A stretch of DNA of 64,000 nucleotides from Metarhizium brunneum (Eukaryota; Ascomycota; Sordariomycetes; Hypocreales; Clavicipitaceae). The stretch covers positions 1,488,001 through 1,552,000 of the forward strand of contig NC_089423.1 in NCBI RefSeq assembly GCF_013426205.1. The letters run 5' to 3'. Made by a program: the position numbers and the translations under genes. Of this stretch, positions 46,201 through 56,896 are shown in pieces. The notes beneath the pieces were generated by a model, which ran no database searches, was not told where the DNA came from, and saw only the letters and a program-made list of their open reading frames with translations. How positions within the stretch are numbered: the stretch's first letter is position 1; the number at the start of each line of letters is the position of its first letter.

Positions 46201-47605
46201 CTCATTGACCTTGATGACAGCACCCACAAGACACGCCTCGATCTGAAGAGATCCACGGGCCACACTATGCTACATTTGGCCTGTTCGCTAGGCTATCATC
46301 GGTTTGTCGCTGCTCTTCTTGCCCGCGGCGCCAACCCCGATGCCCGCGACAAGGGAGGATTCACGCCGTTGCACATGGCTGCCATCCACAATCACCCCGA
46401 GATTGTGAGACGCCTGATGCTTGTTGGCGCAGACCCGACGATTCGAAGCTTATCCAGCCTCACGCCTGCTGATGTAGCCCAGTCACGAGCCGTTCTGCGT
46501 GCAATCCGCCACTCTGAGCGACACGTACGATCTAGAAGCGGTGGCTCTCTCCACAGCCGAACCAGCAGTGCTACCTCGCTACGTTCCTTGTGGGAGCCAA
46601 TGACTAGAGCACACACTCATGATGAGCCTATCTCGATAGATTCAAGCGAGGAGAGCCCTGAATACACATCTGGGGACTTTGAGGATGAGGACCCCGACGA
46701 GGATGTTTACCTCACGATGAGACGCGCCAGCTCTATGAGGCAAGACGAGGAATCTTCCGAGCATATCGAAGAACCAGCTCGGCCCGACAGTGGAATGGCT
46801 TCTCCCACAACGGCACTTGCGGCTGCCTTGAAGGATCAGGTACAGCAACAGCTCCAACAGTTCCAACAGTCTATGACACTGCATCTGCAGAACCTCGCCC
46901 ACTTCCCTCAGATGCCCGCCCTACCAGGAATGGCGATGCTCCCTGACTATCAGGCATATTTCCAGCGTGTGCAGCAGCTCATGCCAGGCATGTCTGGTGC
47001 CCGCCCTGGATCGGCTGGATCGACCGGCGAGAACCAAGGCAAGATGGACGGCCGTTGGTGGGATATCAGCTCTTACATGAACAACGCGAGCGCAGTGCCA
47101 CCTCCTGCGTATGAAGATATCTTCCCACAACAAGATGTGGACAGGAAGCAGGAATCTGCTATCCGAGCCGCTGCGGAAGCTGAGGCTGATATGAAGTGTG
47201 CAACCTTGTACGATCAGACCACATCGACCACGACGACAAGCACGACTCGTGCCAAGGCCGAAGCTCCGGAGATTCTCAAGATTGGACGCAAAAACGCCAT
47301 CACCAAGGAGCAACAGGAGCAATTCCTGCGGGCACGTGAGATCAAGCTGAAGAGCCTCCGCAGCGACCGAAACCTCTTCTTCGTTTGGGTAAGCATCACT
47401 GGAGACGAGCCAAAATGTGACACAGGCTTTGCTAACAATGTAATAGATTCCTCTTCTCCTGGTAGTAGTGTGCGCTATGCTTTACAGCTATTTCCCCTCA
47501 CTGTTCCCTTTCCTTTGGACCTCAGTCCGAGCCCTGGTACAGGCTGGCCATAATCGAGCATCTCGGCTGGTGAGCACAGCACCCGAACGCGTTGTAGAAA
47601 TATGA
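43256..47605 (+). CDS. Mga2/Spt23-like membrane-bound transcription factor (IPT, ankyrin, TM)
   Basis: Homologue of the yeast ER-anchored factors that sense membrane lipid saturation and induce the delta-9 desaturase. Exons 43256-43915, 43990-47388 and 47447-47605, 1405 residues. The first ATG in frame is 43256 (MTSAGGSVAG). The N-terminal 220 residues are acidic and Ser-rich, likely activating. A conserved block begins YELRILPTPLKSRVETQIPIK and ends near residue 540. The IPT/TIG domain covers about 793-870 (PTIHKIIPNEGPKIGG), and ankyrin repeats about 977-1050 (GHTMLHLACSLGYHRFV; GFTPLHMAAIHNH). The last exon adds a single transmembrane helix (IPLLLVVVCAMLYSYFP) near 1354-1375, the ER anchor. 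Without the 58-bp last intron the anchor is lost. Activation by regulated ubiquitin/proteasome processing is known for the family, not shown here. Confidence 0.9.
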
Positions 47606-48940
47606 CACGTTTGGTGATGGTGGTTGTCCTTTGCTAAAGAAGAAGCTTTCATGCAGGGTGTGTTGAGCGTTGAGAGTTTGAGCCGACATGGTGCTTTTTG
47701 CGGGCTGGCGTTTTCCCTACCATTTTTGCCTTGACAAATGCTGTAACCCTTTATGGAACCCGCATCGACGTTCGTTTTGATTTGACATTCTTTGCATGGA
47801 GTCGGGAAGCAGCGTTTCTTGAGGGAACAGGACTGTGCTGGCAATATAAACCTACGGATGTATGTTTTGAGAACGTTTGTAAACTGGGGGATGTTGGAGG
47901 GCGATGAATTGCTTCGCAGGAGCCATGCATGGGATGGGACAGCGAGTAGGATAAGATCCGCCTTGTTGCTGCGGATGTTTGTTTTTCTATACATTTTTCT
48001 TTTTTCCCCTTCTTCTTCTCATACGGGGGGTTCTGCTCCGAGTATCATTCGCTGATGTTGGCGACGGACAAATACAGGTTGTTAGGAAATGGGTATAGTA
48101 TAAGGCCTTGACGTTTTTCGTTTGCCGGTAGATAGATGGTTGTCGGTTGGTTTTGCTGGGCGTGGTACTCTTTAGGTAGAAAATGGTACCGTATATAGCG
48201 AGCGCATCGCCGAGTGCCTGTCATTGTGACGCGTCCTACTCCTTGAAGCTGGTCTGGCTTCAACACAAGGTGATGATGGGCGGCTGGATACACGTCAAGC
48301 CAGATTGACTGACACCACACGAACATGCTTCCGTCGGCCAATGGCCCCATTGCGGCCATGCAACAATTACGTGTCGCACACAATAAAACGCCGCAGCTGG
48401 CGCGGTATCGGAATGGCGTATCCCAGGTGGGAGGGAATATGGGTAGCACAATGGCCAACGGTCAAATGACACGGTGAAGGAACCCCTTTATCCCTTATGG
48501 CTTGCCTGATGCTGGCCAAAGAGAAAATTGCCTCAAGCAGCAGCAGCAGTCAGTATCCGGAAGTTCGGCATACCGCGTAGGCCAGCATCTTGTGGGTGAA
48601 AGAGCCGTTGTCTGTCGGTTACCTGGGTAGACGGGGGGGGGAAAGGGCTGAAGCTCGAGGATGCGACCAGACACACACACACGACCATCATATCTCGATT
48701 CTGGATCCTGACTGCCGAACCGCAAAGATGGATATGCATACATGTAAATACACGCATGTATATCTACTTCCTTGCCCCCCGACACAAAGGCGAGCTGTCC
48801 AGGAGAAAAGAGAGGCTGCGTCGTCGCCCCCCTCGGTCCAAAAAACCAAGCCAAGATAGCAAATACCAAATCCCACGTCGCACAAGACCAGAACGCAGAG
48901 CTCTCGCAGCCCAAGGCCCCATCCATCGCCGTCTTCCAGC
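47606..48940. other. Intergenic region, MGA2-like to RING gene
   Basis: 1.3 kb containing the 3' UTR of the upstream gene and the promoter of the RING gene. Open frames here (for example 48045-48458 minus) have no domain support. Confidence 0.45.
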
Positions 48941-49524
48941 ATGACCGCCGCCTCCCGAAACCCCCCTCCCGTTGAGGGAGCAAGGCCTCCCCTCGCCGAG
49001 GGCAGCAGCAGCCACGACGACACGGCCGCTCGGGAGCAAAACACGACCCAAGACGCGCCCGGATGCTCCATCTGCGGCGAGCCCTGGACGCGAGCGCCCT
49101 CCCCGCCGCGCCGGCTGCCCTGCGGGCACGAGTTTCACGGCGCCTGCATCGACCCCTGGCTGCTGGGACACTCGCGGACCTGTCCCCTCTGGTAATGAGC
49201 CACGCCGCCACGCATGAATACACGCGCGCGCGCGCACCGAGATGAAGAGGCCCCAAGCTAACGGCGTCGTGGGGGACGAACTTGCAACGACGCAGCCGCG
49301 GCAGAGTGGCACCGCTTTCCTGCTGCCCGTCGGCGCTTCCCGCGCCGTCGCCATCGCCGTCCGTCGTCGTTGCGCCCTCGCGGTGGAATGTGCTCCGACG
49401 AGGAGTGAGACTGGTTGAGTTTCCGTTCTTGTTCTTGTTCTTGTTCTTGTTCTTGTTCTTGTTCTTGTTCTTGTTCTTGTTCTTGTTGTTGTTTTTGTCG
49501 TGCGAACCTAACGACTTGCGATAG
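48941..49524 (+). CDS. Small RING-H2 finger protein (two-exon model)
   Basis: Probable E3 ubiquitin ligase-type protein. Exon 1 is 48941-49191. It carries a RING-H2 with C42, C45, C61, H63, H66, C69 and C81. The eighth ligand (expected CPLC) is split: exon 1 ends in TG before a GTAATG donor, and any exon starting with C or T restores the cysteine. The nearest acceptor after a GCTAACG branch is at 49295, giving exon 2 49296-49524 and 159 residues. That exon runs into ten TTCTTG repeats read as Phe-Leu pairs, so the C-terminus could be a hydrophobic tail, or a further intron could remove it. Exon 1 is well supported; exon 2 is tentative. Confidence 0.6.
49426..49485. repeat. (TTCTTG)10 minisatellite
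   Basis: Ten perfect hexamer copies, followed by degenerate TTGTTG. In the + frame of the RING model it reads (Phe-Leu)10; on the minus strand it reads Lys/Asn pairs. Confidence 0.95.
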
Positions 49525-50365
49525 GGGCCGCGGGATGTCCTGGCCTTGACGAGCATCCCCAGCATTCGGTCTCAGGGGTCCGGGGCGACGTGGGCCGAGA
49601 GGATCACCGTGCTGCCGCTGCCGCTGCCGCTGCCGCTGCCGCTTCGGTCGCTCAACGAGACGGCAGATGTAGACGCGGCTCCTCGGCCTGGCGCGCCTTA
49701 GGACGGACGCCGGTCTAGTTGGGCGTTCGCAGTCGCGCGAGGGAGGGAGGTGACGAGTCGATGGCGGAGCGAGAGCAGGACTGTCAATGGTCTCTTTGGG
49801 CCAAGAGGGAACAGGAAGAGCCTAAAAGTAATCATCAAACAAGGATAGTGTCTCTGGTTCATACAGCCCCCCGCGGTTCAACTACATACCTAGGTAGTGA
49901 GTGCTCTGTATCTAGGCAGACAAAAGAACCACGGAGCAAAGAGTCAGGCCACCACCTCTCCCCAGTGAAACAAGGCAAAAATAAGCCCGGACCGGTAGAC
50001 AGACCAAAGGCTGGTGGTATCGCTCCTCAAAGACCAGGATACAATACAGTATGCAGCATATCCGCCGCAGGGGGCTCCTATATACATTCCAATATATGTG
50101 CATCAACGCCATCATCATACCAACATAACTCATATCCATATACAGCCAAGGAAATCATTAGGTCCATACCGCCATGCAAAGCCCATGACGCTGCCGCACG
50201 CCCAAGTTGTCGACCCAACTCCAGATGCCATACAAAATCGCAAAAGTGCACCTCAACAACACATCACCACGACCTCATCCAAGACCGTTGCCTCCATTTC
50301 AAAAACCACAGGAGCATAAACTGATTCTCATCAACCAGGCTTCGTCAAGTCGCGCTGCCAACCCA
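49525..50365. other. Intergenic region, RING gene to polyQ gene
   Basis: 0.84 kb, convergent. It contains a short GCCGCT tandem near 49612-49645 and a TACCTAGGTA palindrome at 49887-49896. No gene is supported. Confidence 0.5.
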
Positions 50366-51643
50366 CTATCTCCTCAACCCCCTCCACGGCGCTCCATTCT
50401 CCCTATCCTCCCCATACGTAAACTTGGCCGGAATATCAGGCACTCTCGGAATGCCCCTATTCGCATCCGGCACGACCTTCAGCCCCCCATTGCCGTCCCT
50501 CATCCCCGCAGACCTCAAATTCCTAGCACTAGTAGGCCGTCGGATCCTGCGAGTCACGCTCCCGTGAATCTCACTCGAGTTGCGCCCCCTGGGAAGCATA
50601 TCCATTGACGCTCGCGCAGCAGGCACTTCGCCATGCTGCTGCTGCTGCTGCTGCTGCTGAGCCCACGACATCTTCTTGCTAAGCTTATGCAGCTCACGCT
50701 CCTTGCCGTCCTCCTCCTGCGCACCCACAGAGACGTTCCTCCGGGCCAAAGCCACCGCCGCGCGCATGCTCTTCCTCGACGCAACGCTCCTCAACTTGGG
50801 GAGCGAAATGTCCCGCGAAGCAGATATACGCAGCCGCTTCGGGAGAAAGCGATGCGCCAGCGTAGATTCATCCTCGCCGTCGTCGCGCTCCTCTTCCCTG
50901 CCCCCTTGCTCCCCGTCCCCGTCCCCGTCGACGCTGGGCTCAGGCGACTCGGCCGCGCGTTTCGTTCCCCGGGACGAGGCCACGCTGACGGGGGAACAGA
51001 CAGTTTGCGGCGTGGGTTCGTGCGCACCGGGCAGGGATTGCGGCGTGAGCGGTCTGGGGGCAAGCGGCCACTGCGGCGCAAAGCCGGCATTCCTGGAAGG
51101 CACCCCGTGGGATGTAGACGGCCGGTAGTTGGGCGGCGGACCGTGGCGGGTGGACTGTATGGCGTGCGAGGAGAAGAACCCCGAGGCAACGAGCTGCTGG
51201 TAGCTGGCAAAGACCTCGTCCCGAGAGGGCCTGTCGTCTTGTGCGTCGCTGCTCGCGGGGTCCTTCTTCTCTCTGACCTTTTCCTTGTCGTCTGCGTCCC
51301 TACGTAGTCGGAGCCTGCCGCGGACCCCCTCCCACACCTGGCCAAAAATGTTCATCTTCGTGGTAGGCTTGCGCGCCGTCGGCCGCGGTTGGGGCTGCGC
51401 CTGCGCCTGCGCCTGCGGCATCTGCTGAGCCGGCTGCCTCTCCTCGCGTCTCCCAAAGTAAGCCGGGTCAAAGGCAGCATATGCAGATTGTTCCGCGTAA
51501 ACAGGCCGCTCGAGCACCTCTCTGTCCTGCGGACCAAGAAAGTGCACTGGCGGCACGGCCGACACGCGGTCGTTCATTGAGCCTTCTTGGAACCTGCCCC
51601 TCTGGGCAAGAAAATGCTGGGCTCTCGTTCTGGGAGGGCCCAT
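50366..51643 (-). CDS. Conserved-looking hypothetical protein with polyQ tract
   Basis: Single open frame of 425 residues from ATG 51643 (MGPPRTRAQHFL) to TAG at 50366. No known domain was recognised. The protein is mostly polar and probably disordered: Gln/Ala/Pro-rich near residues 75-95, an acidic Glu/Asp/Gly run, basic patches (KRLRIS, RRIRRP) that could be nuclear signals, and an eight-Gln tract near residues 328-336 encoded by a CTG/CAG run at 50634-50660. A short block NIFGQVWEGVRGRLRLRRD and the C-terminal IPAKFTYGEDRENGAPWRGL look structured or motif-like. Coding-type composition over 1.3 kb with no stops supports a real gene. Function unknown. Confidence 0.65.
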   Translation of the reverse strand: MGPPRTRAQHFLAQRGRFQEGSMNDRVSAVPPVHFLGPQDREVLERPVYAEQSAYAAFDPAYFGRREERQPAQQMPQAQAQAQPQPRPTARKPTTKMNIFGQVWEGVRGRLRLRRDADDKEKVREKKDPASSDAQDDRPSRDEVFASYQQLVASGFFSSHAIQSTRHGPPPNYRPSTSHGVPSRNAGFAPQWPLAPRPLTPQSLPGAHEPTPQTVCSPVSVASSRGTKRAAESPEPSVDGDGDGEQGGREEERDDGEDESTLAHRFLPKRLRISASRDISLPKLRSVASRKSMRAAVALARRNVSVGAQEEDGKERELHKLSKKMSWAQQQQQQQQHGEVPAARASMDMLPRGRNSSEIHGSVTRRIRRPTSARNLRSAGMRDGNGGLKVVPDANRGIPRVPDIPAKFTYGEDRENGAPWRGLRR

Positions 51644-53227
51644 GGTGAAGAAGTCTTCTTCCTGGTGGTAAGTAAAGAGGGTCCTCCAATTGCTTTGAAT
51701 GAGTGCGCGCCGGTTTTGCGAGTAAATAAATGGTCGATCAAATTGGCTTTTGTTCGTTACCGACTTCGTATGGTATCTGCTACCTTTCAACTTTACGGTA
51801 CGGGCAATCTCAACGAAAAGGGCCAACGCGGGAAAGGAGAAAATAGTTGAGATACAAGCAAGACGTCCGTGTATGTATGTCTGCGGTGACATCCCCATCT
51901 GTGTTTGGCCGTTTGTTGACTTACACTCATTGTTCCGTGCCTGGAACCCCTGTACCCTACACGTGATCTCGCCATGGCAACCAAGTGCCCCACTCCTTCT
52001 TTCTCGTGCTCTCTCCAGCCAAAAGACCGACCCCACAGTCATGCCGGCCGACTTCTGGTCTCTATCGTCAAATTTGCAGCGCTCCAAGGTTGAAAAGATA
52101 AAGCGGCCGTTCTACATGGCTGGGTCCCACTGACGGTTTCATCGACTGTCAGCGGCCCTTGCTCATCTCCTATAATCGATATGTGACAACTCTAATTCAT
52201 TGTGCTGCCACATCACAGTCACATACTAATAATTCATCAAGCCCCCTGTATGTCATTTTTCGCTTCCGTTGTCACACCTACACAGCTTATCTTGGTTGAA
52301 TTGTTGATTTAATTGCAACTACCTATCCTGCCTTCCAAGAGCCGGCTTTTTAATCAGCCCTCACAAACTTTGGGCATTAGCGTGCCAGCCCAGGCGAAAT
52401 GAAGAAAAAATGATAATAATAAACAACCAGCTTGTTTTGTCCGTCAAACTCAGTGCACGCTTCATTCAAACGTATGTGTCGCGTTGCCGCGCACGGCAGC
52501 GAAATAATAATAATAATAATAAAATCGAAGGTCCTGTTTCCAACGTAAAAAGCCGTGCATGGCAGAGGGCCCAAGCTTCCCAAAATTTTCCAAACAAATA
52601 CAATGGTTGCAAAACATCAATCACATGACACGCCATGAATTGGACGCACGTCGTGACAGGTAGTTCCGTTTCTCAATCCAATCCGAAACAAATAACAATC
52701 GATAGAAAATGATGTTGCGGGGAGTGGTGAGCCCGGTTGTCGACTTTTGCGCCATTGTTGGGTCCGAGGAGCCAAGGAAACAAAAGCCTTAACAGTCGTA
52801 GCATCTGGGCAGCTCAGTATAGTATCTCCCATCTCCCGTTCCCGAAGTTGCTATCTCTATGAAGCGTAAAAGTCGACACATAAGTTGATAATAAAAGCAC
52901 ACTGTAAATCAATAGGAAAGGCCGAGATACGGGGATTGTTGCCGGTGTCCCAAGCATCGTATGGCATTAGCCGAGAGAGAAAAAAAAGAACAAAGATTCG
53001 AATGTAGAAAAGAGAAAATGGTATTTGCTCCCGACGCCGACTCCTTCCATGTCTCGATATAATTCTCTCCACACTGTCCACTGGCAACGTCAGTGAGACA
53101 AAACGTACATGAGCAAAATTCAACACCAACAAGAACGCCAAAGGGTATAGGCAAAGTAGCAGAGCGAGGTTCGGGTCTGGACCCGAACGATTTCACAGAG
53201 GCCGTCAACTCCCCGTCAAACTAGCCC
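51644..53227. other. Intergenic region, polyQ gene to veA
   Basis: 1.6 kb between a minus-strand gene and the 3' end of veA. It contains an (AAT)6 run at about 52503-52521. No gene is supported. Confidence 0.5.
52503..52521. repeat. (AAT)6 microsatellite
   Basis: Six AAT units in the intergenic region downstream of veA. Confidence 0.85.
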
Positions 53228-54961
53228 CTATTGGTACCGGTTGAACTGAATCACGTCAACCTTGCCATCGGCCCTCGAATACCTGCCTTCAAGAGTCTCA
53301 GGGCTGAGACCCTTGAAACGGCCATACTGTGTATCCTGTTGGCGCTGTCCGTTTTGCAAACCGTGCATAAAGACGTCTTGATGTTTTCGTTTGCCCCCTG
53401 TAGGAATAATAGGAGACACAGGCACAGGCTCTGTCTGGGCCTCGATAGGGGGTAGAGGTGAAGGGGACACCAGCGCAGCAATCTTGAGCGGTGCCAGGGA
53501 CGTTTGCGACGTCCGGCGCGGTGGTTGTGGCAGTAATGGCGTAGGCGGGTATGATTGATGCGAGTCCCGCCTCGAGGTCTCCGAATATCTCGATGGGGAG
53601 GGTGACACATAATTTCCCGGTGCCCTGTCATAGGAAAGCTCATGCTTGACTGACGGAACAGGAGATGGACAGGTCGAGCTCGGATTGCGTGTATGAGTAG
53701 GGTATCCGTAATTGCTCTGTTCCGGCTTCACATAATTCGTCGCCTGACCAGGCGAAGAATATGGTGCGGCAACCGGCAGTTGAACGTGTCCATTCAGAGG
53801 GGGAGGCGCCGGATAATGTCGCGGGGTGGCGTATTGGGCAGTAGGATGCTCTCCAAACGACAAATGACAACTACGGCTCGGCGGAGGACCAGAATCATAA
53901 CCCGGAGGTGGTGGAGGAGCATGATAGGCGTCAACGGCAGAAGGTCGTCGATGCGGCTCAGGTGCGTAGGGGACCCGATGCTCGCTTGAGTTGCTCAAGG
54001 ATCGGTTTCGGATGCCATGAGGGTCTTCGGGAGCGGGTGTAACGGTTCTGCGGCGAAAGTCCTCCTCTCGTCGCTCGAATGCACTCGACTTCCCATCGCG
54101 CTTCCTCATTCGCACATCACGTCGAATTCGAACTCGGCATCCCTGATCCGCAACCGTCTTGCTAAGCTGGGTACTCTCCATCAAGCCAGGGAACTTCTTG
54201 GCACTAAAGACGTTGAATGGATTCGTCTTGATTTCCATCCGCCAGTCGACACCGGGCGGCAGGTCGGAATTGGCAGGCTCCATATCAAAGTCTTTTTCCT
54301 CCTTGGTAGTCTCGAATAAGCTGAACGAAAGACAAAAGTACCCTTCATGTCGAACGGATAAATCGGGAAAGATGAAGTAACCAGCTTCGGTAGGGCGGTC
54401 CAGGTAGGCCATGCCAGAGGCGGGAACGCCGGTCAGAATGGGAGGATTCGTAGCGGCAGCGCTCTGAACTCGGCCGTGGGCCATGGTGCGTGCCTGTTCG
54501 AGGCTGGCATATAAGAAAAAGTTGGCATTGTAATCGAAGGTGATATCCTTGCCCTCACCAACCGAAGGGCCTTCGATGATGCGTAGTTCCACAACTGGGT
54601 GAGGATCAACTGGCCGTCTGTCGCTATTGGCTATCGAAGATGTCAGCATGGGATAACTAGAGGTCAATGGCAGCTACATGCACGATGGCATCGTTTGCAG
54701 ACAGATTCCCAGGAGCCGGTCCCATCAAACAAGAAGAATAGCCACATTTCGATATCCGACTGTAAACGACGACAATTAATGGAATGATTTTAGGAATTCG
54801 CCCTGACCTTTCATGCCCGAGCCACATGCTCTGGCTCGCTCTGGCTGCTGGAGGACGGTCAACTGATACCAGAGAGTACGATTCTCTCTCGTGACTCGGC
54901 GAATGCATTGCACCGAGTCCCGCGACGGATGGGTGGGGATCTGTACAGATGAGGCGGCCAT
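53228..54961 (-). CDS. veA: Velvet developmental regulator VeA
   Basis: Light-responsive velvet factor that, with VelB and LaeA, links sexual/asexual development to secondary metabolism; it shuttles between cytosol and nucleus. Exon 1 54961-54808, intron 54807-54631 (177 bp, GCTGACA branch), exon 2 54630-53228, 518 residues. The junction gives [20 protein letters not shown], exactly as VeA proteins read. The velvet domain covers about residues 20-225 ([65 protein letters not shown]). The rest is Pro/Ser/Tyr-rich and disordered, ending [18 protein letters not shown]. The donor GTCAGG is not the usual GTRAGT, which is the only odd feature. The 5' flank has no gene for the remaining 9 kb. Confidence 0.94.
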
Positions 54962-56868
54962 TTTGTCGTAGCAGTCTCAAGGTTGAACAAGTTGAGAAAG
55001 CAATCAAATAGGATAAGCTTGAGGAATGTCAGTAAACAATGCATCACGTTGTAGCTCGTTGAGAATACGAGATAAAGTCTGTACACCTGATGGCAACAAG
55101 TTGTCCCTCGATGTGATCTGTCACGGCAACGGCTCTGCTTGACCTGTGCCCTTTGACAGAAAAGCGTCGATATCAGGTGTGTACATGCGAGTAGGCAGAG
55201 ATTATGAAGTGCCAAAGAAACAAAGGTGATTACTCACTGGCACGGCTTGTGTCGGTGAGGCAGTCAGCTAATGAACCGACAAGCCTTGGACGATACGCCG
55301 GCGAGCGTTGGGGAGAAGTGAGCTGCCAAAGAGTGTTGAGACGAAGTGTTCCAACATCCAGCGGCTCGGTGCAACCAGGGGTTGTAATATGCAAGCCGTC
55401 GACTTTTTTTATCCAGGTGAAGAGACAATGACGTGAGGGAAGGGATTCAACTCCTCAAGTCAGTGGGGAGGAAATCGCTCGTGGAATTGTCGTGGTATTG
55501 TCGTGATGGTTGAAGAGGAGAAAGGCGACGAGGAGTGGACGGATGCAGAAATGCACAGCCAAAAGCTCGAGCCAAAGGCAGGAAGTCAGCCAAACAAGAG
55601 GCAAAAGCACAGAGGCAGGAGGGTGCATCAAGTTGAAGAGAGGAACGAGGAACGGAGGCGCGCAAAGCAGCGAATCAGAGTCGAGCGTGGAGAGCGAATG
55701 AACGGGATGGTGGGTGTGGTGCTGGACCCAGGACCAAGGACCAAGAACCAAGAACCAAGAACCAAAAAGCCAGGAGGACCCGAGGACCCAAGGGCCAAGG
55801 ACGGACTGGTGGGCTGGCAGGGACCCAAGGAACATGAACCAGGTTCCGAGAACAGGGAAGAGGAGGGGAGGAGAATGGGGGAAATGGGGAGGCATGGAGG
55901 GGATGGAGGATGGGGGAGAGTTGAGGAGGGCGACGAGAGTGAGGACTGGAGCCACAGACGAGCCAGAGACGACGCCAGAGAAGCCAGAGCAAGTGCCAGC
56001 GGGCCAACGGCAGGCAAACGAGAGCAATCGAGAGCCAGGCAGGTACGGAGCATGGGAGTATTGTACACGGAGATGCAAAATGCACAAAATGCACACCACG
56101 GGAGATGGAATACTCCATTAGAACTAGCCGGCGCCACCGGTGCGCAACCTCAGTCAAAAGTCAAGTCGATGCCAGGAGCCAGCCAAGATTCAAGAGTCAA
56201 GAGTCAAGAAGAGCTGGGAGCTAGAGGGCAGAGGCCAGGGCCACCAGGCCCCAGCCAGACGTCAACCGGTTCGCTAGTCCGAACCAGGAAAAAATGGCCT
56301 GGTCTTGTCTGAGGCGACGATCGATGGACAGCGCCGTTCTCTGGCAGCCGTCAATTGATTAATGGCGTTTGCCGCATGGCACGCCCCAGGCATGGCGTGG
56401 GGTTTGTGATTTGTCCAAGCCGTCTCGGCCGTCAACCAGAAAACTCTGAAGAAAACGAGGGCCACCGGGCTAGACCGAAGGCAGGATAGCCTCTCACTTG
56501 GGGTGGCGGAGAGGAGGAGGCTGGCTCTGTGGGCAGCAGCCGTCAAATTGACGGCATCAGTCGGTCGGTCTGCCTTCCAAATGCCAGTAAGTCATGCCGA
56601 CTGGGTTGAATGTTCCAGGCTCCCAGTGGCCTGGGTGTCCAAATTCTGGGTCCCAATGTCCATTGTTCAGCGCCCAGAGCACCTGAGCCAATGCCCGGGG
56701 ACCCCCAGAGCCACCAGAACATCTGCACCAGACATGGCGCCGGAGCCCCGAGAGACTGGATAGCGGGACACACATGCACCAGACGGTTGCAGCTGCGTCG
56801 GGGGCGGGCGAGCGCCAGACATGCCTCCGCCTGCAGAGTGCAGACAGAGTGAAGGTTGCAGAGCAGAG

Positions 56869-56896
56869 CAGTGCAGTGCAGTGCAGTGCAGTGCAG
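56869..56896. repeat. (AGTGC)n microsatellite
   Basis: Five to six copies of a 5-mer in a gene-free stretch. A related GCAG-rich sequence continues for about 100 bp. Confidence 0.85.

Noticed and set aside
48495..49565. 356-codon minus-strand frame with Lys-Asn repeats
   Set aside because: It is the reverse reading of the RING gene and its TTCTTG repeat. The plus-strand RING motif is far better supported.
55503..56312. 269-codon plus-strand Glu/Arg/Lys-rich frame upstream of veA
   Set aside because: Low-complexity GA-rich repeats keep several frames open at once on both strands. No domain.
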